Below, in pieces: positions 54,224 through 62,713 of a stretch of DNA of 64,000 nucleotides. The stretch spans positions 3,722,501 through 3,786,500 of the forward strand of contig NC_009615.1 of assembly GCF_000012845.1 (NCBI RefSeq), read 5' to 3'. Position 1 is the stretch's first letter; every line of letters begins with the position of its first letter. A model generated the notes under the pieces. The model was not told where the DNA came from and made no database searches. It worked only from the letters and a program-made list of their open reading frames with translations. The DNA comes from Parabacteroides distasonis ATCC 8503. Its GTDB lineage: Bacteria > Bacteroidota > Bacteroidia > Bacteroidales > Tannerellaceae. Made by a program: the position numbers and the translations under genes.

Positions 54224-57200
54224 ATGCGTAAAATTAAACAAACGGTACGAACAATCTTATTGTGTGGCTTCCTATTTGCTTATACGGACGCCACTTTGGC
54301 GCAGATAACTTTATCTGTGAAACAACAACCTGTTCGTGAAGTTATTAAAGAGATCGAAAGGATCAGTGATTATCGTTTCTTTTATAATGAAAACTCGATT
54401 CCGATGGAGAAACGGGTTACGGTAAACGTAAAAGATAGCGATATCGAGAATGTACTTAATTTGATCGCCGATCAGATGGGTATATCGTATGTTATTAAAA
54501 ACAACCAAATCGCTCTATCCGCTGAAAAGCGAGCGAATGTAGCCCAGCAAACAAGGAAAGTGCAGGGGACGGTGGTAGATGATCTAGGGATGCCAGTTAT
54601 CGGAGCGAATGTATCCGTAAAGGGTACCACCAACGGTACAATTACGGATATGGATGGTAATTTCTTGTTGGAAGTACCTAACAATGCCATTCTGGAAATT
54701 ACTTATATTGGCTATCGCCCTCAAGAGATCGCTATAAAAGGGCAGACTCGGGTCGATATTAAATTAGCGGAAGATACTCAAAAATTGGATGAGGTCGTAG
54801 TGGTCGGTTATGGTACGCAAAAGAAAGCGACCTTAACCGGAGCTGTCGCCTCCTTGAAGGGCGAGGAACTGGCAAAGGTTAGCCAACCGAATATGAAGGC
54901 AAACTTGATCGGTAAGATCCCGGGTGTACGCTATCAGGAGTCTACGGGTGAGCCAGGTGTCGATAGCTCGGATCGATTTAATATTCGTGGTTTTGGAGAG
55001 CCGTTAGTTATTGTGGATGGAGTGGAACGTCCGTTTACCCAGATCGATCCGAATGAGATCGCTTCTATGAACGTCTTGAAAGATGCCTCCGCCGCTGTGT
55101 ACGGTTTCAAAGGAGTGAATGGTGTCATCATTATTGAGACGAAAAAAGGTGAGATGAGCCGCCCTAAAATTAACTATAGCTATTCTATCGGTTTGCAATC
55201 TCCGGTAAAGAACCTTGAGATGATGAATGCGTATGAATATGCCTATTACCGTAATCAAGCGTTGATGAACGCCGGACAATCCAAGCGTTTTACGGATGAA
55301 GAGGTCGAGAAATACCGTACAGGTTCGGACCCAATCAATTATCCGTCCACCGACTGGTATGCGGAAACGGTCCGCAAGGTTGCCCCGAAACAACAGCATA
55401 ATTTGAATATCAATGGAGGTTCTGAGAAGATCCGCTATTTCTTCTCGTTAGGATATTTGGATCAAGAGAGTATCTTAAAATCTACCCAAGAGTTTAAGCG
55501 CTATAATTTCCGCTCAAATATTACGGCTGAGATCACCAGCAAATTGAACGCTGAAGTGGGCCTAGGCGGTCATATCGATGATTATAAATATCCGTATTGG
55601 ACGGGCGATGAAGGTATCGAGTTATTTACAGCGATTAAGTCGAACGCTCCGAATGTCCCTGTCTATGCCAATAATAATAAAAACTACTACTATAATTCGG
55701 ACAATAATGAATTGAACCCGGTAGCCATGCTCGATCGTGACGCTACAGGCTTCAAGGATAAGCGCAATGTCGAGTTTAACGGTCAATTAGCTTTGAATTA
55801 TGAGATCTTTAAAGGACTAAAAGCCCGTGCTTTCTTCGCCTATGATTATACCAACTTGGCTCAGAAAGAGATGAAGACGGCCTGTACGTTCTATACCTAC
55901 GATTCGGTTCAAGATACGTATAACCCGATAACGAAGGTCGCGAAGGGAGAGTTGATGGAGAAAACTCAACCTTATTATAAGACTACCCAGCAATACTCAT
56001 TGAACTACAAGAATACATTCAATGATTTGCACGATGTGGAAGCTTTGGCTTTATGGGAGTGGAAAGAGACAAATACGAACTGGTTCATGGCTAGACGTTA
56101 TTATTCGACAACATCGGCTATACCTGAGCTAGATAGAGGTGACGTGGATAATATGTATAATGAAGGAAACTCTGCGGTCTATAAATATGGCGGTTTAGTA
56201 GGCCGCTTGAATTATGTCTATGCGGGTAAATATATGGCTGAGTTCAGTTTCCGTTATGATGGCTCTTATAAGACGGCTCCGGATAAACGTTGGGGATTTT
56301 TCCCTGCCGTATCTGCTGGCTGGCGTATTTCTGAAGAGCAATTTATGAAAGACTTGGTACCTCAGATGGATAATTTGAAACTACGTGCCTCATGGGGAAG
56401 CATTGGTAATGATAGCCAACTAAACGCTAGTCAGTTCGTCAGTGGATGGCAATTTGAGGATCGATTTATATTGGGAGGTGCAGGAAACTCTTCGGCTTCG
56501 ATTACGAATGGTATGAAAGAAGCGAATTTGGCGAATCCGAATATTACTTGGTATAAGGTAATGACTACGAATGTTGGTTTGGATGGCTCTTTCTGGGGCG
56601 GTAAGCTTAGTTTTGAGTTCGATTACTTTTATCGCAAGACGACAGGATATCCGGCGACACGTAACACTTCTTTACCAACTACCTCTGGTATCCCTTTGCC
56701 GCAAGAGAATTTGAATAGTAGTGATAACCGTGGTTTTGAATTGTCTTTAGGTACTGTCCAACGGATCGGGAACGTGAATTTACAGATCAAAGGAAATGTG
56801 GCTTATGCTCGTGAAAAGGATTTGTATAAGGAGCAGGCATTACCACTGAATCAATATAAGAATTGGAGAGACAATGGCGCATATCGTTGGAAAAATGTTA
56901 CTTGGGGGTATGAACATATCGGTCAGTTCCAGTCTTATGATGAGATCTATAATTCACCGATCCAAGATGGTAAAGGTAATTCATCGTTACGTCCAGGTGA
57001 TATTAAATATAAGGATCTGAATGGAGATGGCTTGATTGATGCGAATGATGAGAAAGTGATAGGTAAAGGAACTTTCCCTGACTTAAATTTCGGGTTGACA
57101 TTAGCTGCGGATTGGAAAGGCTTTGATGTGAATATCTTATTTCAAGGAGCCTCGAACTATACGCAGGTATTGAATGCCTTGACCAGTCCTTTCCGTGGAC

Positions 57201-57577
57201 CGGGCGAGGGAAATGGTTTCCGTGTATGGATGGATAGTTGGCATAAGGCGGATTATAATGATCCGGATAGTGAGTGGGTACCGGGCAAATTCCCCTCTTT
57301 ACGTATTGAGGGTAATGATAATAACTCGAAAAAATCCACCTATTGGACGACTGATGCGTACTATGTTCGCTTGAAATCTATTGAGATTGGGTATACCATA
57401 CCCAAGAATCTTTTAAGCAAGGTGGGTATTGAGCATTTGCGTGTATACGCTAATGCGTATAACCCCTTGACGATTACGAATGTCAAATATACAGATCCAG
57501 AGGCAATAGAAGGTTGGCAAAGTTTCTATTATCCACAATTGAAAGTATATTCATTCGGTGTTAACGTTAGTTTCTAA
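54224..57577 (+). CDS. SusC-type TonB-dependent transporter of PUL 4
   Basis: An 1117-residue outer-membrane glycan importer. Signal peptide (cleavage near TLAQ), STN domain (ITLSVKQQPVREVIKEIER), regulatory-like Ig domain (VQGTVVDDLGMPVIGANVSV), TonB box DEVVVVGYGTQKK, plug (IRGFGEPLVIVDGVERP, LKDASAAVYGFKGVNG) and a barrel ending in FGVNVSF are visible. SusD begins 18 bases downstream. Confidence 0.95.
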   Translation: MRKIKQTVRTILLCGFLFAYTDATLAQITLSVKQQPVREVIKEIERISDYRFFYNENSIPMEKRVTVNVKDSDIENVLNLIADQMGISYVIKNNQIALSAEKRANVAQQTRKVQGTVVDDLGMPVIGANVSVKGTTNGTITDMDGNFLLEVPNNAILEITYIGYRPQEIAIKGQTRVDIKLAEDTQKLDEVVVVGYGTQKKATLTGAVASLKGEELAKVSQPNMKANLIGKIPGVRYQESTGEPGVDSSDRFNIRGFGEPLVIVDGVERPFTQIDPNEIASMNVLKDASAAVYGFKGVNGVIIIETKKGEMSRPKINYSYSIGLQSPVKNLEMMNAYEYAYYRNQALMNAGQSKRFTDEEVEKYRTGSDPINYPSTDWYAETVRKVAPKQQHNLNINGGSEKIRYFFSLGYLDQESILKSTQEFKRYNFRSNITAEITSKLNAEVGLGGHIDDYKYPYWTGDEGIELFTAIKSNAPNVPVYANNNKNYYYNSDNNELNPVAMLDRDATGFKDKRNVEFNGQLALNYEIFKGLKARAFFAYDYTNLAQKEMKTACTFYTYDSVQDTYNPITKVAKGELMEKTQPYYKTTQQYSLNYKNTFNDLHDVEALALWEWKETNTNWFMARRYYSTTSAIPELDRGDVDNMYNEGNSAVYKYGGLVGRLNYVYAGKYMAEFSFRYDGSYKTAPDKRWGFFPAVSAGWRISEEQFMKDLVPQMDNLKLRASWGSIGNDSQLNASQFVSGWQFEDRFILGGAGNSSASITNGMKEANLANPNITWYKVMTTNVGLDGSFWGGKLSFEFDYFYRKTTGYPATRNTSLPTTSGIPLPQENLNSSDNRGFELSLGTVQRIGNVNLQIKGNVAYAREKDLYKEQALPLNQYKNWRDNGAYRWKNVTWGYEHIGQFQSYDEIYNSPIQDGKGNSSLRPGDIKYKDLNGDGLIDANDEKVIGKGTFPDLNFGLTLAADWKGFDVNILFQGASNYTQVLNALTSPFRGPGEGNGFRVWMDSWHKADYNDPDSEWVPGKFPSLRIEGNDNNSKKSTYWTTDAYYVRLKSIEIGYTIPKNLLSKVGIEHLRVYANAYNPLTITNVKYTDPEAIEGWQSFYYPQLKVYSFGVNVSF

Positions 57578-57594
57578 TAGGATTTAAAAGAAAA

Positions 57595-59418
57595 ATGAAG
57601 ATGAGAAGAACTATAATTTATTCCTTGTGTTGCGCTTCCTTATTACTTTCTTCCTGTGATTTGGATGTTCCTGTGACCGACCGTTTGCCGGATGAGGAAG
57701 TTTGGAAGGATGATAATCTGATAACAGGAGTGTTCTCTAGATTGTATAACCAGATGCAGATGGAACATAACTCCACTTATTTTGAGGGATGGGATGTTTG
57801 GAATGTCAGCTTAGTGACCGCTTCAGATGAGGGTACAGGAGCTTACCAAGCTGGGGATCTTGGTACGGGTGACGTTGCCCGTGCGAATTTCAATGATGAG
57901 TGGTTTGGTCTGTGGGAGGACGGTTTTAAGGCTGTTCGAGCGACGAATCTGGTATTACAAGAGCTGAATGCGGCCGAGATGCCGGAAAGCAAACGGCAGC
58001 AATTGATCGCCGAGGCTCGTTTTATTCGTGCGTTCCATTATTTTAATCTGGTAAAACGCTACGGAGGCGTTCCTATCGTGACAGAAGTACAGCAATATAC
58101 CGGTCCGGAAGACTTGTATGGCTTACAAGTTTCCCGTGATAAGGAGCAAGAAGTCTGGGATTTTATTCTAACTGAATTAGACGAGTCCGCTTTGGAATTA
58201 CCGGAGACCCGTGAATCTGTGGAAAGAACCCGTGCCACTCGATATGCGGCTTATGCGTTGCAATCTCGTGCGGCATTGTATGCGGCATCGATCGCTAAAT
58301 ACGGCAAAGTGCAATTGAACGGTATCGTTGGCGTGAATAGCGATGACGCTAACGCATATTGGGCGAAATCGATCGAGGCGGCGGATAAAGTGATTAACTC
58401 GGGTAAATATACGCTTTACAACCAGTATGCGGACCGGGTGGAGAACTTCCGGAATATGTTTCTGGAGAAAAGAGGATGTTCGGAGTTTATCTTCTGGAAA
58501 GAGTTTCTGGCTACCGATCTAGGCCATTCTTGGGATTTATTGAATGTGCCGTTTAGCTTCGTGCAGAATGGCTATGGTTGCGGGCAGAATCCCACACTCG
58601 ATTTAATAGAGGCTTTTGAATATAAAGATGGTTCAGACGGTACCTTGAAATTGAAGGATGCTTCTGGCAATTATATCAAATATGACTCTCCATTGGATCT
58701 ATTTAAGGACAAGGACCCACGTCTTCGGGCGACTTTCTATTTACCGATGGATGAATGTAGGGGAGGGATCGTCGAGATTCGTCGGGGTATTTACGATGCC
58801 TCTAAATCTGGGGATGCCCGTTTTATCACCAGCAATAACGTGAACGAGTATTATGGTGAGGAAGGTAATCAGATGAAGATCTTAGGTAAGGATGGCGTAT
58901 GGGATACCGGGGATGTTGGAAAGACCGGCTTCTATACGAAGAAGTTCTCAGACGAGGGAGTGATGGATATCTCCGGGAATAAATCAGATGCTCCATGGCC
59001 GGTGTTCCGTCTGGCCGAGATGTATTTGAACAAGGCGGAAGCCGCTATGGAATTAGGCAAGACGGGCGATGCCGCTACCGCATTGAATATGGTTCGTGAG
59101 AGAGCGGGCATCCGTACGCTTTCTGCCGGGGAGGTTTCATTGGATCGTATCCGTAATGAGCGCCGTGTAGAGTTGGCGTATGAGAATCATCGTCATTGGG
59201 ATTTAAAGCGTTGGCATATCGCGCATATCAAAATGGCTGATTTCCCGACCATGGCGCTTTATCCATGGTATATCTGGGGGGAAGGTAAATATATCTTTAC
59301 GACTGGTAAGGCTCCGAAACCTAATAAGGTATTCTTGGAACGTAACTATTACATAAAGATCAAGGATAGCGATATGGGTAGTAACCCGATGTTGGCTCCT
59401 AATAATCCCGGTTTCTAA
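57595..59418 (+). CDS. SusD-family glycan-binding lipoprotein of PUL 4
   Basis: A 607-residue surface lipoprotein with lipobox LLLSSC near residue 20. Typical SusD segments are IAEARFIRAFHYFNLVKRYG, FRLAEMYLNKAEAAMELG, IRNERRVELAYENHRHWDLKRW and the ending GSNPMLAPNNPGF. It forms the capture pair with the SusC at 54224, and a DUF3823 lipoprotein gene follows in the same operon. Confidence 0.95.
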   Translation: MKMRRTIIYSLCCASLLLSSCDLDVPVTDRLPDEEVWKDDNLITGVFSRLYNQMQMEHNSTYFEGWDVWNVSLVTASDEGTGAYQAGDLGTGDVARANFNDEWFGLWEDGFKAVRATNLVLQELNAAEMPESKRQQLIAEARFIRAFHYFNLVKRYGGVPIVTEVQQYTGPEDLYGLQVSRDKEQEVWDFILTELDESALELPETRESVERTRATRYAAYALQSRAALYAASIAKYGKVQLNGIVGVNSDDANAYWAKSIEAADKVINSGKYTLYNQYADRVENFRNMFLEKRGCSEFIFWKEFLATDLGHSWDLLNVPFSFVQNGYGCGQNPTLDLIEAFEYKDGSDGTLKLKDASGNYIKYDSPLDLFKDKDPRLRATFYLPMDECRGGIVEIRRGIYDASKSGDARFITSNNVNEYYGEEGNQMKILGKDGVWDTGDVGKTGFYTKKFSDEGVMDISGNKSDAPWPVFRLAEMYLNKAEAAMELGKTGDAATALNMVRERAGIRTLSAGEVSLDRIRNERRVELAYENHRHWDLKRWHIAHIKMADFPTMALYPWYIWGEGKYIFTTGKAPKPNKVFLERNYYIKIKDSDMGSNPMLAPNNPGF

Positions 59419-59439
59419 TTAATGAAAGGAAAAAGAATC

Positions 59440-60207
59440 ATGAAAAAGATCATATATAATATAGCGATTGTCTTGGCGGCTTCTTGCCTCTTTGCCTCCT
59501 GTGAGGATGATAATTATGATGAGCCTAATTCCGGTATCAAAGGCCGCTTTATCGATGCGGAAACCTCCGAGGTTGTCCCGATGCCGGTACAGGGTACCAG
59601 CAGTATCCAGATACGTATGTATGAGCGTGACCGTTATTATTCTACGGGTGATGATTACTCGCAGCTTCCGGTTATCACGTATCCCAAGATCGATGGGACT
59701 TACGAGAACTCGTGGATGTTCAGTAAGCAATATATCTTGACGCTGGAGCAGACTAATTTCTATCCGGTGGATACGATGGTGGTTGATCTGAACGCTGGTG
59801 GACTGACGGATCAAGATATCAAGGTGATTCCCTACGCCCGAATCAAGGTAAACAACGCTGTATTCGAGAACAAGAAGTTGAAGGTATCTTATACGATCAC
59901 TCGTAGCAAGGATGACTATAAGATAGAGAATGCTTTTTTGGCTTGGCATATCAGCCCTTATATCGATAAGATGTCCGGTAACTCGGAGGAATTGGTGACT
60001 GTTGATTATACGAACGTGTCCGATAAGGATATCCTGAATACGATATTAACCCAAGAGATCGGCTTAAGTGAAAGTGCGAGTTTCAACAATAAGGATAAGC
60101 AGGCCATCATGAAAGGAAACGGAAATAGGATGTATATCCGTGTTGGTGTAACGACAAACGGTAAGGTTAATTATAGTGAGGTCGTACCTGTAGACGTATC
60201 TTTCTAA
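59440..60207 (+). CDS. DUF3823-family surface lipoprotein
   Basis: From the ATG at 59440, preceded by AGGAAA, this is a 255-residue lipoprotein (lipobox LFASC); an ATG six codons earlier gives a poorer signal peptide. It matches the DUF3823 family found next to SusD genes: GIKGRFIDAETSEVVPMP, then a second beta domain with VNNAVFENKKLKVSYTITRS. Such proteins are thought to be extra surface glycan-binding subunits, though without proven function as far as I know. It ends PUL 4, which has no glycosidase in this window. The 3' end forms part of a repeated element. Confidence 0.85.
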   Translation: MKKIIYNIAIVLAASCLFASCEDDNYDEPNSGIKGRFIDAETSEVVPMPVQGTSSIQIRMYERDRYYSTGDDYSQLPVITYPKIDGTYENSWMFSKQYILTLEQTNFYPVDTMVVDLNAGGLTDQDIKVIPYARIKVNNAVFENKKLKVSYTITRSKDDYKIENAFLAWHISPYIDKMSGNSEELVTVDYTNVSDKDILNTILTQEIGLSESASFNNKDKQAIMKGNGNRMYIRVGVTTNGKVNYSEVVPVDVSF

Positions 60208-60263
60208 AAGTACTTTATTCCGGTAGAAAGGGATTATCTCCGACTTATGTGGGATAATCCCTT
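60201..60263 (+). terminator. Repeated 3'-end element, copy C, terminator of PUL 4
   Basis: TTTCTAAAAGTACTTTATTCC overlaps the stop codon and leads to the arms AAGGGATTATCTC (60228-60240) and GGGATAATCCCTT (60251-60263), followed by CCTCTTTT. It is closely related to copies A (48549) and B (51160). Confidence 0.8.
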
Positions 60264-60295
60264 CCTCTTTTAAGTTGGATAACATTAATCTATAA

Positions 60296-60406
60296 AGATT
60301 CCCCGTAGCTACTATTATTTATCCGGAGTATAAAGCCAACAAGGGCTACGCCGACTTCTACGTGATGACCGACTTGATTCACGAGCCCGAGATGGACTTG
60401 GCTTGA
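60296..60406 (+). pseudogene. Short C-terminal gene fragment, unidentified
   Basis: An open frame with no start encodes about 36 residues (PEYKANKGYADFYVMTDL, then IHEPEMDLA) up to a TGA at 60404. The G/C-rich third positions contrast with the A/T-rich flanks, so it is probably the end of a lost gene. I do not recognise the parent. Confidence 0.35.
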
Positions 60407-60468
60407 TTTTGTTTTTATGCTATTTTTGATGGTAGATAATAATACGTTTAATCATCAAAAAAGGAGAT

Positions 60469-61416
60469 ATGAGCAAGAGAAAGAATAACCGCTTGGGCAA
60501 GGCGGGCATAACATTTTATACCTATGCCACCGAACGCATCCGGGAGAAACGTTTAGCGGGGAAACATAACACCGCCGATTTATATAGGACGACCCGTAAT
60601 TGGATCTGCGCCTTTCTGGGTAGGAGAAACCTTCTTTTCCCGGAGATAACCCCGGGCTTAATAAGCCGTTTTGTCGCTTATCTGCAATCCGCCGGCTTGC
60701 GAGTGAATACCGTGAATACATACCTCAGCAACTTTCGCTCGATTTATAACCAAGCTTGCCGGGATGGTCTGTTGCCGGCTTGCGTCGTATCGCCTTTCGC
60801 ATACTTGAACTTGAAGCGGGAAAGAGCCGGATCTAGGGCGTTGGGAAACGAGTCGCTCCGGGAGATCGTGACCTTGAAGTCTGAGGAGCCGGATTTGGCG
60901 TGCGTGATCGACTATTGTACGTTCGCCTATTTATCTTGCGGCATGCCTTTCGCGGATATGGCTCGCTTGACTACGGCGAACCTGTATGGCGAGGAGATCG
61001 TATATCGGCGTAAGAAGACGGGGACCTTAATCCGTGTCGGGATAACAGCGGGGATGCGGCGGTTGATTAATAAGTATGCGGACGCTTCTTCCCCGTACCT
61101 TTTCCCTATTTTATCTCCGGGTAGAGAGGTAGGGCATGAGGAATACAAGGCGATACTGCGTTCGTATAATAACTCGTTGAAGAAGATCGGTCGTGCGCTA
61201 TCTCGTCCCATTCATCTGACCTCGTATGTTTTCCGCCATACATGGGCAACGAACGCCTTGCGGAAACAAGTCCCTTTATCGATCATTAGCCAAGCGTTGG
61301 GGCATACCTCGGAAAAAACAACACGTTTTTATCTGGCCTCTTTGGAACAGTCGGAATTGAATCGTGCGAACGCTAGGGTGACGGAAGAGGTGGATTTGCT
61401 TTTGGCGGCTGGGTGA
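60469..61416 (+). CDS. Tyrosine recombinase (probable DNA invertase)
   Basis: A 315-residue site-specific recombinase of the Bacteroidales phage-integrase type. An N-terminal SAM-like DNA-binding part (about 10-110) precedes the catalytic domain with the beta-hairpin Lys (YRRKKTGT), R256-H257 in YVFRHTWAT, H279 in ALGHTS and the nucleophile Y288 in TRFYLASLE. The first catalytic Arg, expected in a segment like RGMPF, is C157 here (SCGMPFADMARL). An Arg-less Box I is known in IntDOT, so the enzyme may still work. Its stop codon lies two bases before the left repeat of the invertible segment, which makes it the obvious candidate to flip that segment. Confidence 0.88.
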   Translation: MSKRKNNRLGKAGITFYTYATERIREKRLAGKHNTADLYRTTRNWICAFLGRRNLLFPEITPGLISRFVAYLQSAGLRVNTVNTYLSNFRSIYNQACRDGLLPACVVSPFAYLNLKRERAGSRALGNESLREIVTLKSEEPDLACVIDYCTFAYLSCGMPFADMARLTTANLYGEEIVYRRKKTGTLIRVGITAGMRRLINKYADASSPYLFPILSPGREVGHEEYKAILRSYNNSLKKIGRALSRPIHLTSYVFRHTWATNALRKQVPLSIISQALGHTSEKTTRFYLASLEQSELNRANARVTEEVDLLLAAG

Positions 61417-61418
61417 TG

Positions 61419-61714
61419 CCCTTATTCGCGAAATAAGGGGAAGAGCCTATTCAGCATAAAAATTACCTATAATAGGCTATTTTCAACGGAAGGCTTGGCA
61501 AATGTAAAAAATATTATTGATAAACAATCACTTTTATCTATTTATTAAGAAATAGGAATTGAAGGGGATACAGATATCGTATCCTCTAATTAATCCAAAT
61601 TTATGCTTATTGCGCATATATCGTGGATATGCGGTTAAAAATAGTGGTTATGCGTGTTTTTTTTAGTTTATGTTGGACGTGCGATATCTCTTCCCCTTAT
61701 TTCGCGAATAAGGG
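61419..61714. promoter_or_regulatory. Invertible promoter segment (phase-variation switch)
   Basis: Perfect 27-base inverted repeats at 61419-61445 and 61688-61714 enclose 242 bases. The outer 21 bases of each repeat have the form of a tyrosine-recombinase core: arms CCCTTATT and AATAAGGG around the asymmetric centre CGCGA (TCGCG in the right repeat). The segment lies between a tyrosine recombinase gene and an HU-like/BspA operon. Its best internal promoter reads leftward in this sequence. Confidence 0.85.
61499..61527 (-). promoter_or_regulatory. Promoter inside the invertible segment, facing left
   Basis: On the minus strand TTG (61527-61525), 18 bases, then TACATTTG (61506-61499) fit the Bacteroides promoter. 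In this orientation it reads into the end of the recombinase gene, antisense. After inversion it would lie at 61606-61634 and read right, with a leader of about 135 bases before the HU-like start codon. A second, weaker box TAAATTTG lies at 61603-61596 on the same strand. Confidence 0.65.
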
Positions 61715-61775
61715 TGATAAACATTATTAAAAGGTAACGCTCCACTACCACGGGGCATTAAAGACAAAAAGCATC

Positions 61776-62540
61776 ATGGCAGAAGAAAAGACCATCTTGA
61801 CCGTAGATCTGTACGACAACGTATTAACCGAGAAAACCGGCGATTTCACCGGAAAGATCCGCATTACCGGAACCACGCGAACCTCAGACATCTCGAACCG
61901 CATCGTGAAGAAACGCACCGAGTACCGCCCGGAGACGATCACCAACATCCTCGACCTCTCCTACGACGAGATGATCGAGGCCCTCGCCCAAGGCCGTTGC
62001 GTGGTGAACAAGTTCGGGCAATGGCTGCTCACTATCAACGGCTCGTTCGACGGAAAGAAATCAGACTTCCGCTCTACGGAGAATAAGATCACCGTAATGT
62101 TCACCCCCAGCGCCACCCTCCTGAAGGCGCTAGAAAACATCTACGTGAACGCCGACGTAGCCACTGTGGGCCCGATGATCGAGAACCTCACGGATTCTAC
62201 CACGAAGGAGAAGAACCTCCATATCACTCCGAACGCCCCGGCTATCATCTTCGGCAGCACGCTGCTTATCAAGGGGGATGATCCATCTGTAGGCGTCTAC
62301 TTCACCAAGGATGAGGAGGGCGCCACGCCAACAAAAGTCTCCCTTATCGTACGTAACACCAAGAGCGAGATAATTATCCAGATCCCGCAACTCGCCGAGG
62401 GGCAGTACTGGCTGAGCGTCACTACGCAGGCGGGGGCGAATTACGGCTTGGTGAAGGATCCCCGTACCTATAAGTTCCCCATCCTCCTGACGGTAGGTGC
62501 CGGAGGCGGAGGCGATAGCGAAAGCCCGGACGAGATCTGA
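61776..62540 (+). CDS. HU-like DNA-binding protein with C-terminal Ig-like domain (DUF4469-like)
   Basis: A 254-residue protein without signal peptide. The N-terminal ~125 residues resemble the HU/IHF-like fold of Bacteroidales HU-Ig proteins (TILTVDLYDNVLTEKTGDF, then LDLSYDEMIEALAQGRCVVN). The C-terminal ~110 residues resemble the Ig-fold DUF4469 (NAPAIIFGSTLLIKGDDPSV, ending in a Gly-rich tail). The codon use is strikingly G/C-rich compared with its neighbours. It is the first gene after the invertible promoter, so its expression should follow the switch. It probably binds DNA; what it does there is unknown. Confidence 0.75.
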   Translation: MAEEKTILTVDLYDNVLTEKTGDFTGKIRITGTTRTSDISNRIVKKRTEYRPETITNILDLSYDEMIEALAQGRCVVNKFGQWLLTINGSFDGKKSDFRSTENKITVMFTPSATLLKALENIYVNADVATVGPMIENLTDSTTKEKNLHITPNAPAIIFGSTLLIKGDDPSVGVYFTKDEEGATPTKVSLIVRNTKSEIIIQIPQLAEGQYWLSVTTQAGANYGLVKDPRTYKFPILLTVGAGGGGDSESPDEI

Positions 62541-62548
62541 TAAGGCAG

Positions 62549-62608
62549 AGAGCCTCATCTATGAGGGCTGATAAAGCCTAGGCTCTCACCCCTCATAGAC
62601 GAGGCTCT
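62549..62608 (+). repeat. Large hairpin between the HU-like and BspA-like genes
   Basis: The 19-base arm 62549-62567 (AGAGCCTCATCTATGAGGG) pairs with 62590-62608 with one mismatch across a 22-base loop. Further copies of AGGCTCTC and TCATAGACG follow up to about 62650. It lies eight bases after the HU-like stop and could attenuate transcription into the surface protein gene. Confidence 0.75.
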
Positions 62609-62713
62609 CTCATGGTTCATGGTCTAGGCTCTCTCACCGGTCATAGACGGGAAGCTATGAGCATACCCGTGAACGAATGTTAAGACTATTATTCACTTTA
62701 AATTATATCGCTT

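Larger units (their letters stand above)
61417..61775. other. Non-coding switch region between recombinase and HU-like gene
   Basis: The whole stretch is the invertible segment (61419-61714) plus 61 bases of leader. No gene is visible in either strand. The interior is A/T-rich and includes a dyad CCTATTATAGG-like sequence near 61446-61480. Confidence 0.75.
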
